64,000 nucleotides of DNA. It comes from Onthovicinus sp900555545 (lineage in GTDB: Bacteria > Bacillota > Clostridia > Oscillospirales > Acutalibacteraceae). Position numbers and translations under genes: made by a program. Shown here one piece after another: positions 53,401 to 60,663 of the stretch. Position 1 is the first letter of the stretch; every line of letters begins with the position of its first letter. Under the pieces are notes generated by a model. That model was not told the origin of the DNA. It saw nothing but the letters and a program-made list of their open reading frames with translations, and made no database searches. The stretch lies in assembly GCA_949296915.1 (NCBI GenBank), contig CASFPX010000004.1, positions 62,001 to 126,000 of the forward strand, read 5' to 3'.

Positions 53401-54971
53401 GCATCAATTGGCGGATTGGTCACCTGGGCAAAGCTCTGTTTAAAGTAGTTGAACAGCGGCTGGTGCTTATCGGAGAGCACGGCAAGCGGGATATCGATCC
53501 CCATGGAAGAGGTCTGCTCCACTCCGTCGCGCGCCATGGGCAGGATTGCCGTTTTTAAATCCTCATAGGTGTATCCAAACGCCTTGTACAGCTTATCCCG
53601 GACATCTTGTGTGGTAATCTCCACCTTTCGATTGGGGGCCTTGAGATCCGAGAGATTCACCAAATTCCTGTCCAACCACTCGCCATAGGGCTGGCGGCAT
53701 GCGTAGTCGGATTTGAGCTCCACATCGGAGATGATCCGGCCCTGCATCATATCCACCACCAGCATTTTCCCCGGCTCCAGGCGGGACTTGGCGACAATCT
53801 GCTCCGCCGGGATATCCAGCACCCCCACCTCGGAGGAGAGGATGAGCATATCGTCGGCTGTGATATAGTACCGGGAGGGGCGTAGGCCGTTGCGGTCCAG
53901 CGTAGCGCCGACACAGTCCCCATCCGAAAACAGGATAGACGCCGGCCCGTCCCAGGGTTCCATCATGGTGGCATAGTAGTGGTAAAAGTCCTTCTTCTCC
54001 CGGCTGATGCTGTCCTCACTCTCCCATGGCTCCGGCACAGTGATCATCATGGCCTGTGGCAGCTCCATGCCGTTCATGACGAGAAACTCAATGGTATTGT
54101 CTAAAATTGCGGAGTCGGACCCGCTGTCATCTACAACGGGCAGGATTTTATCCATATCGTCCTGTAAAAAGGGTGAGGTCATCGTCTCCTCCCGGGCGAG
54201 CATTCGGTCCACATTGCCGCGGATGGTATTGATCTCCCCGTTGTGGAGCAGGAACCGGTTTGGATGCGCCCGGCGCCAGCTGGGGTTTGTATTGGTGGAA
54301 AAGCGGGAGTGTACCAGCGCCATGGCCGACTGATACGACGCATCCTGCAGGTCGTCATAAAACTCCCGCAGCTGGCGGACCAGGAACATCCCCTTATAGA
54401 CGATCGTCCTGCTGGAGAGGGAGGCGATGTACGTACGGCTGTCGCTCTGCTCAAAGACGCGGCGCACCACATACAGCTTGCGGTCAAAATCGATTCCGGC
54501 CGGGATGTGCTTAGGTTTTTTGATAAAGCACTGGTAAATTTGAGGCATGCAGTCGCGCGCCCGCCGACCCAGAATTTCCGGATGCACCGGAACCTTGCGC
54601 CAGAACAGGAATTCCAAGCCCTCCTTTTGGGCAATGATTTCAAGCATCTTCTGCGCCTGTGTACGCAGGAGCATATCCTGTGGGAAGAAAAACATGCCCA
54701 CGCCGTACTCCCGCTCCCTCCCGAGAAAACACCCGTTTTCCTGCGCAACGCGCTCAAAAAAGGAATGGGAGATCTGAAGCATAATCCCCACGCCGTCCCC
54801 CACCTCACCGGTGGCATCCTTACCCGCGCGGTGCTCCAGATGCTCCACGATTTTTAACGCGTCATCCACTATTCGGTGGCTTTTACGTCCTTTAATATCG
54901 ATCACTGCTCCGATCCCGCAGGCATCGTGTTCAAATACGGGACTGTAAAGGCCCTGTTGTACCTGTTCCAT
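50448..54971 (-). CDS. gltB: glutamate synthase large subunit
   Basis: Makes two glutamates from glutamine and 2-oxoglutarate. 1507 residues. C18 (FEHDACGIGAV) is the amidotransferase nucleophile exposed after removal of a 17-residue propeptide. The FMN/synthase domain carries GAKPGEGGHLPGNKV and SGYDGGTGAAP; the 3Fe-4S cysteines are in CNLDTCPFGIATQ; the C-terminal GXGXG beta-helix follows (GVGDHGCEYMTGGTVVILG). The leader between glnN and gltB carries an AAUGGC hexaloop hairpin (55071-55095). Confidence 0.97.
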   Translation of the reverse strand: MEQVQQGLYSPVFEHDACGIGAVIDIKGRKSHRIVDDALKIVEHLEHRAGKDATGEVGDGVGIMLQISHSFFERVAQENGCFLGREREYGVGMFFFPQDMLLRTQAQKMLEIIAQKEGLEFLFWRKVPVHPEILGRRARDCMPQIYQCFIKKPKHIPAGIDFDRKLYVVRRVFEQSDSRTYIASLSSRTIVYKGMFLVRQLREFYDDLQDASYQSAMALVHSRFSTNTNPSWRRAHPNRFLLHNGEINTIRGNVDRMLAREETMTSPFLQDDMDKILPVVDDSGSDSAILDNTIEFLVMNGMELPQAMMITVPEPWESEDSISREKKDFYHYYATMMEPWDGPASILFSDGDCVGATLDRNGLRPSRYYITADDMLILSSEVGVLDIPAEQIVAKSRLEPGKMLVVDMMQGRIISDVELKSDYACRQPYGEWLDRNLVNLSDLKAPNRKVEITTQDVRDKLYKAFGYTYEDLKTAILPMARDGVEQTSSMGIDIPLAVLSDKHQPLFNYFKQSFAQVTNPPIDAIREHIVTSTTVYAGTNGNLLQERAENCAVLQIDNPILTSVELLKIKNLDQNGLKTAVVSLLYYQNTPVKRAIERLFVQVDKAYKNGANIIVLSDRGVDENHVAIPSLLAVSAIEQHLIRTKKRTAVSIILESGEPRDVHHFATLLGYGAIAINPYLAHEAIGELIENNMLDKDLHEAVEDYDRAVLGGVVKIASKMGISTLQSYQSAQIFEAVGIKKSVIDAYFTNTVSRVEGIGLEEIDQDIHVRHAHAFDPLGLGVDTTLDSSGSHNLRSGRDKDDHLYSPQVIVALQAAARSGDYEKFKAYTALVDDETRPHTLRGLLDFVFDANGGIPLDEVEPVDSIVRRFKTGAMSYGSISEEAHKCMAEAMNRIGGKSNSGEGGERPDRLSSPIYCSAIKQVASGRFGVTSEYLISAKEIQIKMAQGAKPGEGGHLPGNKVYPWIAKTRYSTPGVSLISPPPHHDIYSIEDLAQLIYDLKNANCHADISVKLVSEAGVGTIAAGVAKAGASVVLISGYDGGTGAAPRTSIHNAGMPWELGLSEAHQTLMKNGLRSRVRIETDGKLMSGRDVAIACMLGAEEFGFATAPLVTMGCMMMRVCNLDTCPFGIATQNPELRKRFSGKPEYIVNFMRMIAQELREIMAKLGVRTVDELVGRTDLLQQRESSAAPRGALLDLSQILAHPYQGTCHYNPEDTYNFQLEKTVDERILLPKLRQNLMSGEPGKVELKVTNTDRTTGTLFGSEVTRRFGQTLQEDTFRIVCRGGGGQSFGAFLPSGVTMALTGDSNDYFGKGLSGGKLIVAPPRKSRFKTEENIIIGNVALYGATGGKAFIGGVAGERFCVRNSGALAVAEGVGDHGCEYMTGGTVVILGRTGKNFAAGMSGGIAYVLDAAHDLYRKVNKGMVSIENLTGQEDIEVLRRIITEHYQATSSQLAKRILMDFDAFVPQFKKIVPDDYKRMLDTISTLEQEGKDHAQAELEAFSRNTRR

Positions 54972-55034
54972 CCTATTTCCTCCGTTGTTCTATCCATTTG
55001 GATCCAGCAAATCCGGCGATTCCAAATCAGTCAA

Positions 55035-55070
55035 CTTTCGCCCCGCCGGGGAATCCCGGCAGAGCGAAAG
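55035..55070 (-). promoter_or_regulatory. strong hairpin in the gltB leader
   Basis: CTTTCGC/GCGAAAG with inner GCCGGG/CCCGGC, directly abutting the hexaloop hairpin on its 3' side. TTGACTG follows instead of a T run, so it is not a standard terminator; it may block ribosomes or RNase, or act with the hexaloop hairpin. Confidence 0.5.
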
Positions 55071-55095
55071 CAATCAAAGCGCCATTGCCTAATTG
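55071..55095 (-). promoter_or_regulatory. candidate ANTAR-target hairpin, gltB leader
   Basis: Minus-strand CAAU-U-AGGC-[AAUGGC]-GCUU-UG-AUUG: two 4-bp stems around a small internal loop with hexaloop AAUGGC (A1, G4). Same loop as in the glnA leader. Confidence 0.55.
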
Positions 55096-55115
55096 TTCTG
55101 TTGTCACCATCCACT

Positions 55116-57212
55116 TTACCGCACGCCGAACAGCAGATCGCCGTAATTCGGATAGGGGTAAAAGCTCCGGTCCGTGATACTCTCAAGCTCATCGGCGACG
55201 ATGCGCAGCTCCGCCATCGCGTGGAATACCGTGCGCTGATAGTACTGGGCCCGTCCCAGCTCGTCAAAGTCCTTCTGGACCAGATCCAGCAGCGTACCCT
55301 CCAGCGCCTGGGTTTTACGGTACATATCGCCAGTCAGAGCAGAAATCTGCTTTAGCCGTTCCGTCTCAAAGGTGCAGTCCGCATCCGGCATAGCGGACTT
55401 TTTGGCGTTAAGCGTGTCACTCAATTTCTGTGCATAGGCGGAATAGGCGGGCAGCAGATCCTTATTGGCCATATCGAGCATGGTCACCGCCTCAATGTTG
55501 AGGAGCTTGCTGTAATTCTCAAGCAGGATCTCATATCGGGCGCGGATCTCCGTCTCGGAAAAGACCTTATGCCGTGTGAAGAGCTCAATGTTTTTCTCCT
55601 TGATAAAATACGGCAGGCAGTCCGGCGTAGTTCTCAGGTTCAGCAGGCCGCGTTTTTCCGCCTCGGCAACCCACTGGGCATCATAGCCGTTGCCGTTAAA
55701 GATGATACGCCGGTGTTCCCTGATGGTGCTGCGGATCAGCTCGTGCAGCGTACCGTTAAAGTCCGCGCTCTGCTCGAGTGCGTCGGCAAACTGGCTCAGG
55801 CTCTCCGCCACCGCTGTGTTCAGGACGATATTTGCGCCGGAGATGGAATCGCTGGAGCCGAGCATACGGAATTCAAACTTGTTGCCCGTAAAGGCGAAGG
55901 GAGAGGTGCGGTTCCGATCTGTGGCATCCTTTGGGAAGCGCGGGAGCGTATGCACGCCCACCTTCCAGAGTTCCTTCTCCCGGGAGCCGTACTGCTCATC
56001 CTTTTCGATCGCCTTCAGGATCTCCGTCAGCTCTGTGCCGAGGAACACGGACACGATCGCAGGCGGCGCCTCATTGGCTCCGAGCCTGTGATCATTGCCC
56101 GCAGAGGCCACGGAGATGCGCAGCAGATCCTGATAATCATCCACCGCCTTGAGCACGGCACATAAAAACAACAGGAACTGCGCGTTCTCGTGCGGCGTAT
56201 CGCCCGGATCGAGCAGGTTCTTGCCCGTGTTGGTGGAGATGGACCAGTTGTTGTGCTTGCCGGAGCCGTTCACCCCTGCAAAGGGCTTCTCATGCAGCAG
56301 ACAGACAAGGCCGTGCTTTTTGGCGATGCGCTGCATCAGCTCCATGGTCAACTGGTTGTGATCCGTTGCGATATTGGTGGTGGTAAAGACGGGCGCCAGC
56401 TCGTGCTGGGCAGGGGCGACCTCGTTGTGCTCCGTCTTGGCCAGAACTCCCAGCTTCCACAACTCTTCGTCGAGGTCCTCCATAAATGCGGCGACGCGTG
56501 TCTTAATCGTGCCAAAGTAGTGGTCATCCAGCTCCTGTCCCTTGGGGGACTTGGCGCCAAAGAGCGTCCGTCCGGTGTAGATCAGATCCGGCCGCTTGTC
56601 AAACATCTCCTTTTCCACCAGGAAATATTCCTGTTCCGGACCGACAGTCGTTTTGACCGAGGTGACCTCCGTATCCCCAAACAGGCGGAGTACGCGCAGC
56701 GTCTGGCGGTTGATTGCCTCCATGGAACGCAGGAGCGGCGTCTTTTTATCGAGCGCTTCCCCGCCGTAGGAGCAGAAAGCCGTCGGGATGCAGAGCGTTT
56801 TCTCCTTGATAAAGGCGTAGGAGGTTGCGTCCCATGCGGTGTACCCACGCGCTTCAAATGTAGCGCGTAAGCCGCCTGACGGGAAGGAGGAGGCATCCGG
56901 CTCGCCCTGTATGAGCTCTTTTCCGGAGAACTCCAGGATCACGCGCCCGTCATCCGTCGGGGTGATGAAGCTATCGTGTTTTTCCGCAGTGACGCCCGTC
57001 ATCGGCTGGAACCAATGGGTAAAATGCGTGGCCCCCTTTTCAATCGCCCAATCCTTCATCGCGTTGGCCACAACATTGGCCACGGCGTTATCCAGGTGGC
57101 GGCCCTCCTTGATCGTGCGCTGGAGCTGCTTGTACGTCTCTTTGGGCAGGCGCTCTTTCATGACGCTGTCGTTAAAAACATTGGTGGCGAACACACTCTT
57201 GATGGTACCCAT
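55116..57212 (-). CDS. glnN: glutamine synthetase type III
   Basis: ATP-dependent ammonia assimilation into glutamine. 698 residues, the typical GSIII size, far longer than GSI. Family blocks: HFTHWFQPMTGVTAEKHDSF, FPSGGLRATFEARGYTAWD, VGPEQEYFLV, LAKTEHNEVAPAQHE, GVNGSGKHNNWSIST and NRTSPFAFTGNKFEFRMLGS. ATG 57212 is preceded by GTGAGG. First gene of glnN-gltB-gltD; its 170-nt leader has two terminators, each overlapped by a hexaloop hairpin. Confidence 0.96.
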   Translation of the reverse strand: MGTIKSVFATNVFNDSVMKERLPKETYKQLQRTIKEGRHLDNAVANVVANAMKDWAIEKGATHFTHWFQPMTGVTAEKHDSFITPTDDGRVILEFSGKELIQGEPDASSFPSGGLRATFEARGYTAWDATSYAFIKEKTLCIPTAFCSYGGEALDKKTPLLRSMEAINRQTLRVLRLFGDTEVTSVKTTVGPEQEYFLVEKEMFDKRPDLIYTGRTLFGAKSPKGQELDDHYFGTIKTRVAAFMEDLDEELWKLGVLAKTEHNEVAPAQHELAPVFTTTNIATDHNQLTMELMQRIAKKHGLVCLLHEKPFAGVNGSGKHNNWSISTNTGKNLLDPGDTPHENAQFLLFLCAVLKAVDDYQDLLRISVASAGNDHRLGANEAPPAIVSVFLGTELTEILKAIEKDEQYGSREKELWKVGVHTLPRFPKDATDRNRTSPFAFTGNKFEFRMLGSSDSISGANIVLNTAVAESLSQFADALEQSADFNGTLHELIRSTIREHRRIIFNGNGYDAQWVAEAEKRGLLNLRTTPDCLPYFIKEKNIELFTRHKVFSETEIRARYEILLENYSKLLNIEAVTMLDMANKDLLPAYSAYAQKLSDTLNAKKSAMPDADCTFETERLKQISALTGDMYRKTQALEGTLLDLVQKDFDELGRAQYYQRTVFHAMAELRIVADELESITDRSFYPYPNYGDLLFGVR

Positions 57213-57230
57213 ATGAACAACCTCACTTCA

Positions 57231-57281
57231 TAAAAAATAGGCGGCAAAGGCCGGGGGAAGCCCCCGCGACGCCTTTGCCGC
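57231..57281 (-). terminator. leader terminator T2 just upstream of glnN
   Basis: Minus-strand GCGGCAAAGGC/GCCTTTGCCGC (arms 57271-57281 and 57241-57251) enclosing CGGGGG/CCCCCG, then TATTTTTTA, ending 19 bp before the ATG and next to its Shine-Dalgarno. A terminator inside the leader implies conditional readthrough. Confidence 0.88.
57266..57281 (-). promoter_or_regulatory. candidate ANTAR-target hairpin, glnN leader H2
   Basis: Minus-strand GCGGC-[AAAGGC]-GUCGC, 5 bp with one G-U pair and hexaloop AAAGGC (A1, G4). It uses the whole 5' arm of terminator T2, so the two structures exclude each other. Confidence 0.6.
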
Positions 57282-57321
57282 TCTGGACGATGTATGGATG
57301 CCCCGACACTATTGACCGGAA

Positions 57322-57375
57322 CTAAAAATAATACGGCAACAATAACCTCAACACCGTGACGTCATTGCCCCGTAT
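57322..57375 (-). terminator. leader terminator T1 of glnN
   Basis: Minus-strand ATACGGGGCAAT pairs with ATTGTTGCCGTAT (one bulge; arms 57364-57375 and 57331-57343), followed by TATTTTTAG. It begins about 8 nt after the predicted transcript start. Confidence 0.75.
57355..57372 (-). promoter_or_regulatory. candidate ANTAR-target hairpin, glnN leader H1
   Basis: Minus-strand CGGGGC-[AAUGAC]-GUCACG, six positions with one mismatch, hexaloop AAUGAC (A1, G4). It overlaps the 5' arm of terminator T1 and is incompatible with it. Confidence 0.6.
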
Positions 57376-57389
57376 CTGCTATGCGTATG

Positions 57390-57418
57390 ATGATACACCT
57401 AATTGGCCGTCCTGTCAA
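57390..57418 (-). promoter_or_regulatory. promoter of glnN
   Basis: Minus-strand TTGACA (57413-57418), 17-bp spacer, TATCAT (57390-57395). The predicted start near 57383 leaves only about 10 nt before hairpin H1. Confidence 0.82.
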
Positions 57419-57533
57419 GTGATCGCATTAAATTTGGGGATCCGTTCAAAAAAACGGGGATGACGTGCATAAAAAACGTTTAAAGGAACAAAGGTGACGC
57501 GCGATCATCCTCTGAACACCGCCACCCTTTTTG

Positions 57534-57563
57534 TTGACAAACGGATCCGTGGAGGGGTATAAT
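57534..57563 (+). promoter_or_regulatory. promoter of glnA
   Basis: TTGACA (57534-57539), 18-bp spacer, TATAAT (57558-57563); start expected near 57570. Confidence 0.82.
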
Positions 57564-57582
57564 ACACATAGATTTTAATCAA

Positions 57583-57602
57583 TGTGAGCAATGGCGTTCA
57601 TA
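57583..57602 (+). promoter_or_regulatory. candidate ANTAR-target hairpin, glnA leader
   Basis: UGUGAGC-[AAUGGC]-GUUCAUA, seven pairs (two G-U) with hexaloop AAUGGC (A1, G4), about 13 nt after the predicted start. Its loop and 3' arm contain the 5' arm of the downstream terminator. Confidence 0.7.
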
Positions 57603-57660
57603 CGGTTCCGGCGGGTGTTTTGGGCTCGTTTTTCGGACGCGATGGGCGCCTTTTTATTTT
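57593..57660 (+). terminator. leader terminator of glnA
   Basis: GGCGTTCAT (57593-57601) pairs with ATGGGCGCC (57642-57650), continued inside by CG/CG and TCCG/CGGA, followed by TTTTTATTTT. It lies 63 bp before the glnA ATG and is exclusive with the hexaloop hairpin. Confidence 0.85.
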
Positions 57661-57723
57661 AAGGGATCAGGATCCCCGCCATAATGCGTATCAGGCTGTG
57701 CCGACGATAGGGAGGAACTTGCA

Positions 57724-58914
57724 ATGTATTCTTACGATGAGGTAATTACCTACTGCCGCGAGGAAGATGTCAAATTTATCCGTCTCGCCTTCTGCGATCT
57801 TGCCGGAAATCAAAAAAATATTGCCATCATGCCCACGGAGCTGGAACGGGCGTTCCGGTATGGGATCTCGATCGACGCTTCGGCAATTCCCGGGTTTGGT
57901 AGCGAGGTCAAGTCCGACCTCTTTCTTTTCCCGGATCCCGCCACGCTGTCCGTCCTCCCCTGGCGTCCAGTGGAAGGACGCGTTATCCGCATGTTCTGTG
58001 ATATCCGCTATCCCGACGGGCGGCCATTCCGGCGGGACAGCCGCTGGCTGCTCAAGCAGGCCATCGCTGAAGCGGACAAGATGGGGATCACCTGCTATTT
58101 TGGGGTGGAATTTGAATTTTACCTGTTTCAGACCGATGAGAGCGGTGCGGCCACCCACACGCCTTTCGACCGGGCAAGCTATATGGATATCGCACCGGAA
58201 GACCGCGGAGAGAATATCCGCCGGGAGATCTGCCTGGCTCTTGAGAATATGGGGATCCGCCCTGAGAGCTCCCATCACGAAGAGGGACCAGGGCAAAACG
58301 AGATCGATTTCCGCTACAGCGACGCCTTGACCTCCGCGGACAATGCCGTCACGTTCAAATCTGTGGTCAAGACGATCGCCATGCAAAATGGTCTGTTTGC
58401 CTGTTTTTCTCCTAAGCCCCTGCCTACGGAGAGCGGCAACGGCCTGCACATCAATGTATCCATCCGGAGCGCAGGCGAACGGGCGGATACGGACGCCTTC
58501 ATGGCCGGTGTTCTGGCACATGCGCGGGAGTTCTCCGCCTTCCTCAACCCCACGGAGGAGTCATACCGCCGTCTGGGGGAGAAAAAGGCGCCGCGCTATG
58601 TCACCTGGTCGTCCGAAAACCGTTCACAACTGATCCGCATCCCGGCGGCGCGGGATGAATATGTCCGGTTTGAGCTGCGTTCCCCCGATCCGACGGCCAA
58701 TCCCTACCTTGCCTACGCGCTACTCATATACGCTGGGCTGGACGGCATCCAGAACGGCACGCCCCTGCCGCCCCCGTTAGATCTGAACCTGTACACTGCC
58801 GATCCCGCAGTTACCGACAAATTGACCGCTCTGCCCACCTCCCTGCAGGAGGCGTTGGATCTTGCTCGAGAAAGTGGGCTCATTCGCCGGTATTTGCCAG
58901 ATATTCTGGATTGA
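57724..58914 (+). CDS. glnA: glutamine synthetase type I, short form
   Basis: 396 residues, about 45 shorter than classical GSI. Active-site blocks are kept: FGVEFEFYLF, HHEEGPGQNEIDF, SGNGLHINVSI, NRSQLIRIP and FELRSPDPTANPYLAYA. The N-terminal DGSSIEGF loop reads DASAIPGF, and the adenylylation region is absent. It is followed after 36 bp by the ANTAR gene. Good GGGAGG site before ATG 57724. With GSIII next door the cell has two glutamine synthetases; whether this one has full activity or a regulatory role is not certain. Confidence 0.9.
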   Translation: MYSYDEVITYCREEDVKFIRLAFCDLAGNQKNIAIMPTELERAFRYGISIDASAIPGFGSEVKSDLFLFPDPATLSVLPWRPVEGRVIRMFCDIRYPDGRPFRRDSRWLLKQAIAEADKMGITCYFGVEFEFYLFQTDESGAATHTPFDRASYMDIAPEDRGENIRREICLALENMGIRPESSHHEEGPGQNEIDFRYSDALTSADNAVTFKSVVKTIAMQNGLFACFSPKPLPTESGNGLHINVSIRSAGERADTDAFMAGVLAHAREFSAFLNPTEESYRRLGEKKAPRYVTWSSENRSQLIRIPAARDEYVRFELRSPDPTANPYLAYALLIYAGLDGIQNGTPLPPPLDLNLYTADPAVTDKLTALPTSLQEALDLARESGLIRRYLPDILD

Positions 58915-58950
58915 ACGTGCGGATATTTCTTTGAGAGGAGGCTCCGTGTG

Positions 58951-59529
58951 ATGATCCAAAAGAACAGTGTCCTGATCGTATCGCCGGGGCCCAAAGCCGG
59001 CACAATGCTGAGTGGATTATTGCCAGCATCCAGCTTTTCTCCCATCTGTACGGTTCCGACCGCCGGGGAGGCCCGGCGGCTGCTGGTAGACCGCCGCTTT
59101 GACATTGCCGTGATCAACGCACCGCTGCCGGATGATTTTGGCCCACAGCTCGCCATTGAGATTTCGGAAAAGCAGGGATGCGGTGTACTGCTGCTCGTCA
59201 AAGCGGAGGTTCAAGAGGCCGTCTGCCTGAAGGTGGAGGACTACGGGATTCTGACGCTGCCAAAGCCCGCCAACCGTCAAATGGTATTCCAATCCATCAA
59301 ATTGATCGCCGCCACTCGTCAAAAAATCCGGACGCTGGAAGAGAAAACCTCCACTCTGGAGAGTAAGATGGAGGAAATCCGTCTGGTCAACCGTGCCAAG
59401 CTGCTGCTCATCGAACACCTAAAAATGAGTGAGCCGGAAGCGCACCACTACATTGAAAAGCGCGCCATGGATACCTGTGTCAAACGGCGGACAATCGCCG
59501 AGAATATCATTAAAACGTATGAGCCCTGA
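58951..59529 (+). CDS. ANTAR-domain RNA-binding antiterminator with pseudo-receiver
   Basis: 192 residues. The N-terminal response-regulator-like domain (VLIVSPGPKAGTMLSGLLPA) lacks the phospho-acceptor aspartate: the place reads VINAPLPDD. A coiled coil (RTLEEKTSTLESKMEEIRLV) leads to the ANTAR three-helix domain (NRAKLLLIEHLKMSEPEAHH, then MDTCVKRRTIAENII). ANTAR domains bind RNA hairpins with A1/G4 hexaloops and prevent termination. ATG 58951 is used; GTG 58948 is equally near AGGAGG. Its position after glnA and the hairpins in the surrounding leaders make it the likely nitrogen regulator. Confidence 0.92.
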   Translation: MIQKNSVLIVSPGPKAGTMLSGLLPASSFSPICTVPTAGEARRLLVDRRFDIAVINAPLPDDFGPQLAIEISEKQGCGVLLLVKAEVQEAVCLKVEDYGILTLPKPANRQMVFQSIKLIAATRQKIRTLEEKTSTLESKMEEIRLVNRAKLLLIEHLKMSEPEAHHYIEKRAMDTCVKRRTIAENIIKTYEP

Positions 59530-59564
59530 ACCATGCGAGGGCTTCGCCGTAGGAGGAAATACCT

Positions 59565-60239
59565 GTGGAAAACGTATTCAATCATTTTTATCAGGACTAT
59601 GACGCCTGGTACGAGACCGCGTCCGGCCGGTTTGTCGACCGGGTGGAGACGGATGCGCTGTTGGGATTGCTGAATCCGCGGCCCGGTATGGAAGTTCTGG
59701 AGGTGGGCTGTGGTACCGGCAACTATCTGCTCAAGCTGGCCGGCGCCGGATGCCGGATAACCGGGATTGATATTGCCCCTCATATGCTTGAGCAGGCTCG
59801 GGCCAAGTTGACGCGGCACGGAATATCCGCAGCGCTCTCCATTATGAATGGAAAGTCATTATCCTTTACGGACGGGATATTCGATGCCGCATACTCCATG
59901 GCGGCCTTTGAGTTTATTGATGACATTGAGACCGTCTATCGGGAGATGCGCCGCGTGGTCAGGCCCGGCGGGGATATCGTTATTGGCACAATCCAGCGCG
60001 GCAGCTCCTGGGAGCAACTCTATAGCAGTGACGCCTGCAAAGGTACGGCCTTCGAATATGCCTCCTTTCGGACTGCGGATGAAATCGCCGCGCTCGATCC
60101 CGGTCACTGTTCGTGCGTCACAGAGTGCCTCTTCCCTCCGCCCGGACTCCCGGATGCGGAATACCGGGCGGAGGCAGAGCAACAATACCGCTCTCAAGGC
60201 CAAAAGGGAGGATTTGTATGCGTGAAGTTTGTCAAATAA
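59565..60239 (+). CDS. class I SAM-dependent methyltransferase
   Basis: 224 residues, GTG start behind GGAGGAAATACCT. SAM-binding motif I is LEVGCGTGNYLLKLA, with GIDIAPHMLEQAR (motif II) and the post-motif VRPGGDIVIGTI. UbiE/Methyltransf_11 type. Substrate unknown. It lies 35 bp after the ANTAR gene in the same direction and is likely the third gene of that operon. Confidence 0.88.
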   Translation: MENVFNHFYQDYDAWYETASGRFVDRVETDALLGLLNPRPGMEVLEVGCGTGNYLLKLAGAGCRITGIDIAPHMLEQARAKLTRHGISAALSIMNGKSLSFTDGIFDAAYSMAAFEFIDDIETVYREMRRVVRPGGDIVIGTIQRGSSWEQLYSSDACKGTAFEYASFRTADEIAALDPGHCSCVTECLFPPPGLPDAEYRAEAEQQYRSQGQKGGFVCVKFVK

Positions 60240-60475
60240 GCTGTCAGCTGAGTTTTTATCCGCTGGGGGAACGGGATTACCTTCCATACATTGACCGGGT
60301 GATCGGTCTGATCGGCCAGTCCGGCGTTGCAGCGGAGGTCGGCGTGATGTCCACCGTGCTGCGGGGAGATACCGAAAGCGTTTTTGCCCTGTTGCGCCGG
60401 ATTGCCGAAACGCTGCACGGTGAGGGCTGCCATTTTGCAATGAGCATCCTCACATCCGACACGTGCGGCTGTTGA
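60218..60475 (+). CDS. YkoF-like thiamine/HMP-binding domain protein
   Basis: 85 residues, one YkoF/MTH1187 (Thiamine_BP) fold: QISCQLSFYPLGERDYLPYI, SGVAAEVGVMSTVLRG and a Cys-containing end SDTCGC. Relatives bind thiamine or hydroxymethylpyrimidine. ATG 60218 has GGGAGG upstream and lies 22 nt inside the methyltransferase gene, which indicates coupling. The link to nitrogen genes is unexplained. Confidence 0.82.
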   Translation: MREVCQISCQLSFYPLGERDYLPYIDRVIGLIGQSGVAAEVGVMSTVLRGDTESVFALLRRIAETLHGEGCHFAMSILTSDTCGC

Positions 60476-60500
60476 GTCTGTATGAAAGCCCTTTGGGACG

Positions 60501-60543
60501 AACGCATCCGCCATTTTACGTAAAATGGCGGATGCGTTTTTTT
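60501..60543 (+). terminator. terminator of the glnA-ANTAR operon
   Basis: Perfect AACGCATCCGCCATTTTA stem with its complement (60501-60538) and a T7 run. Confidence 0.93.
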
Positions 60544-60663
60544 GAGATTAACTCGATAAAAAATATTCCATTTTTCAGAAAAAAATATATAATATATGCA
60601 TAAGCACTGTTACAATGGGCACTTGCCGGTTCACCGGACAGACCATAGAACGGAGGAGAGAAA

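Noticed and set aside
57565..57586. CACAT/ATGTG stem as the first of two ANTAR hairpins in the glnA leader
   Set aside because: Its loop lacks A1/G4, it begins upstream of the predicted transcript start and it competes with the hexaloop hairpin.
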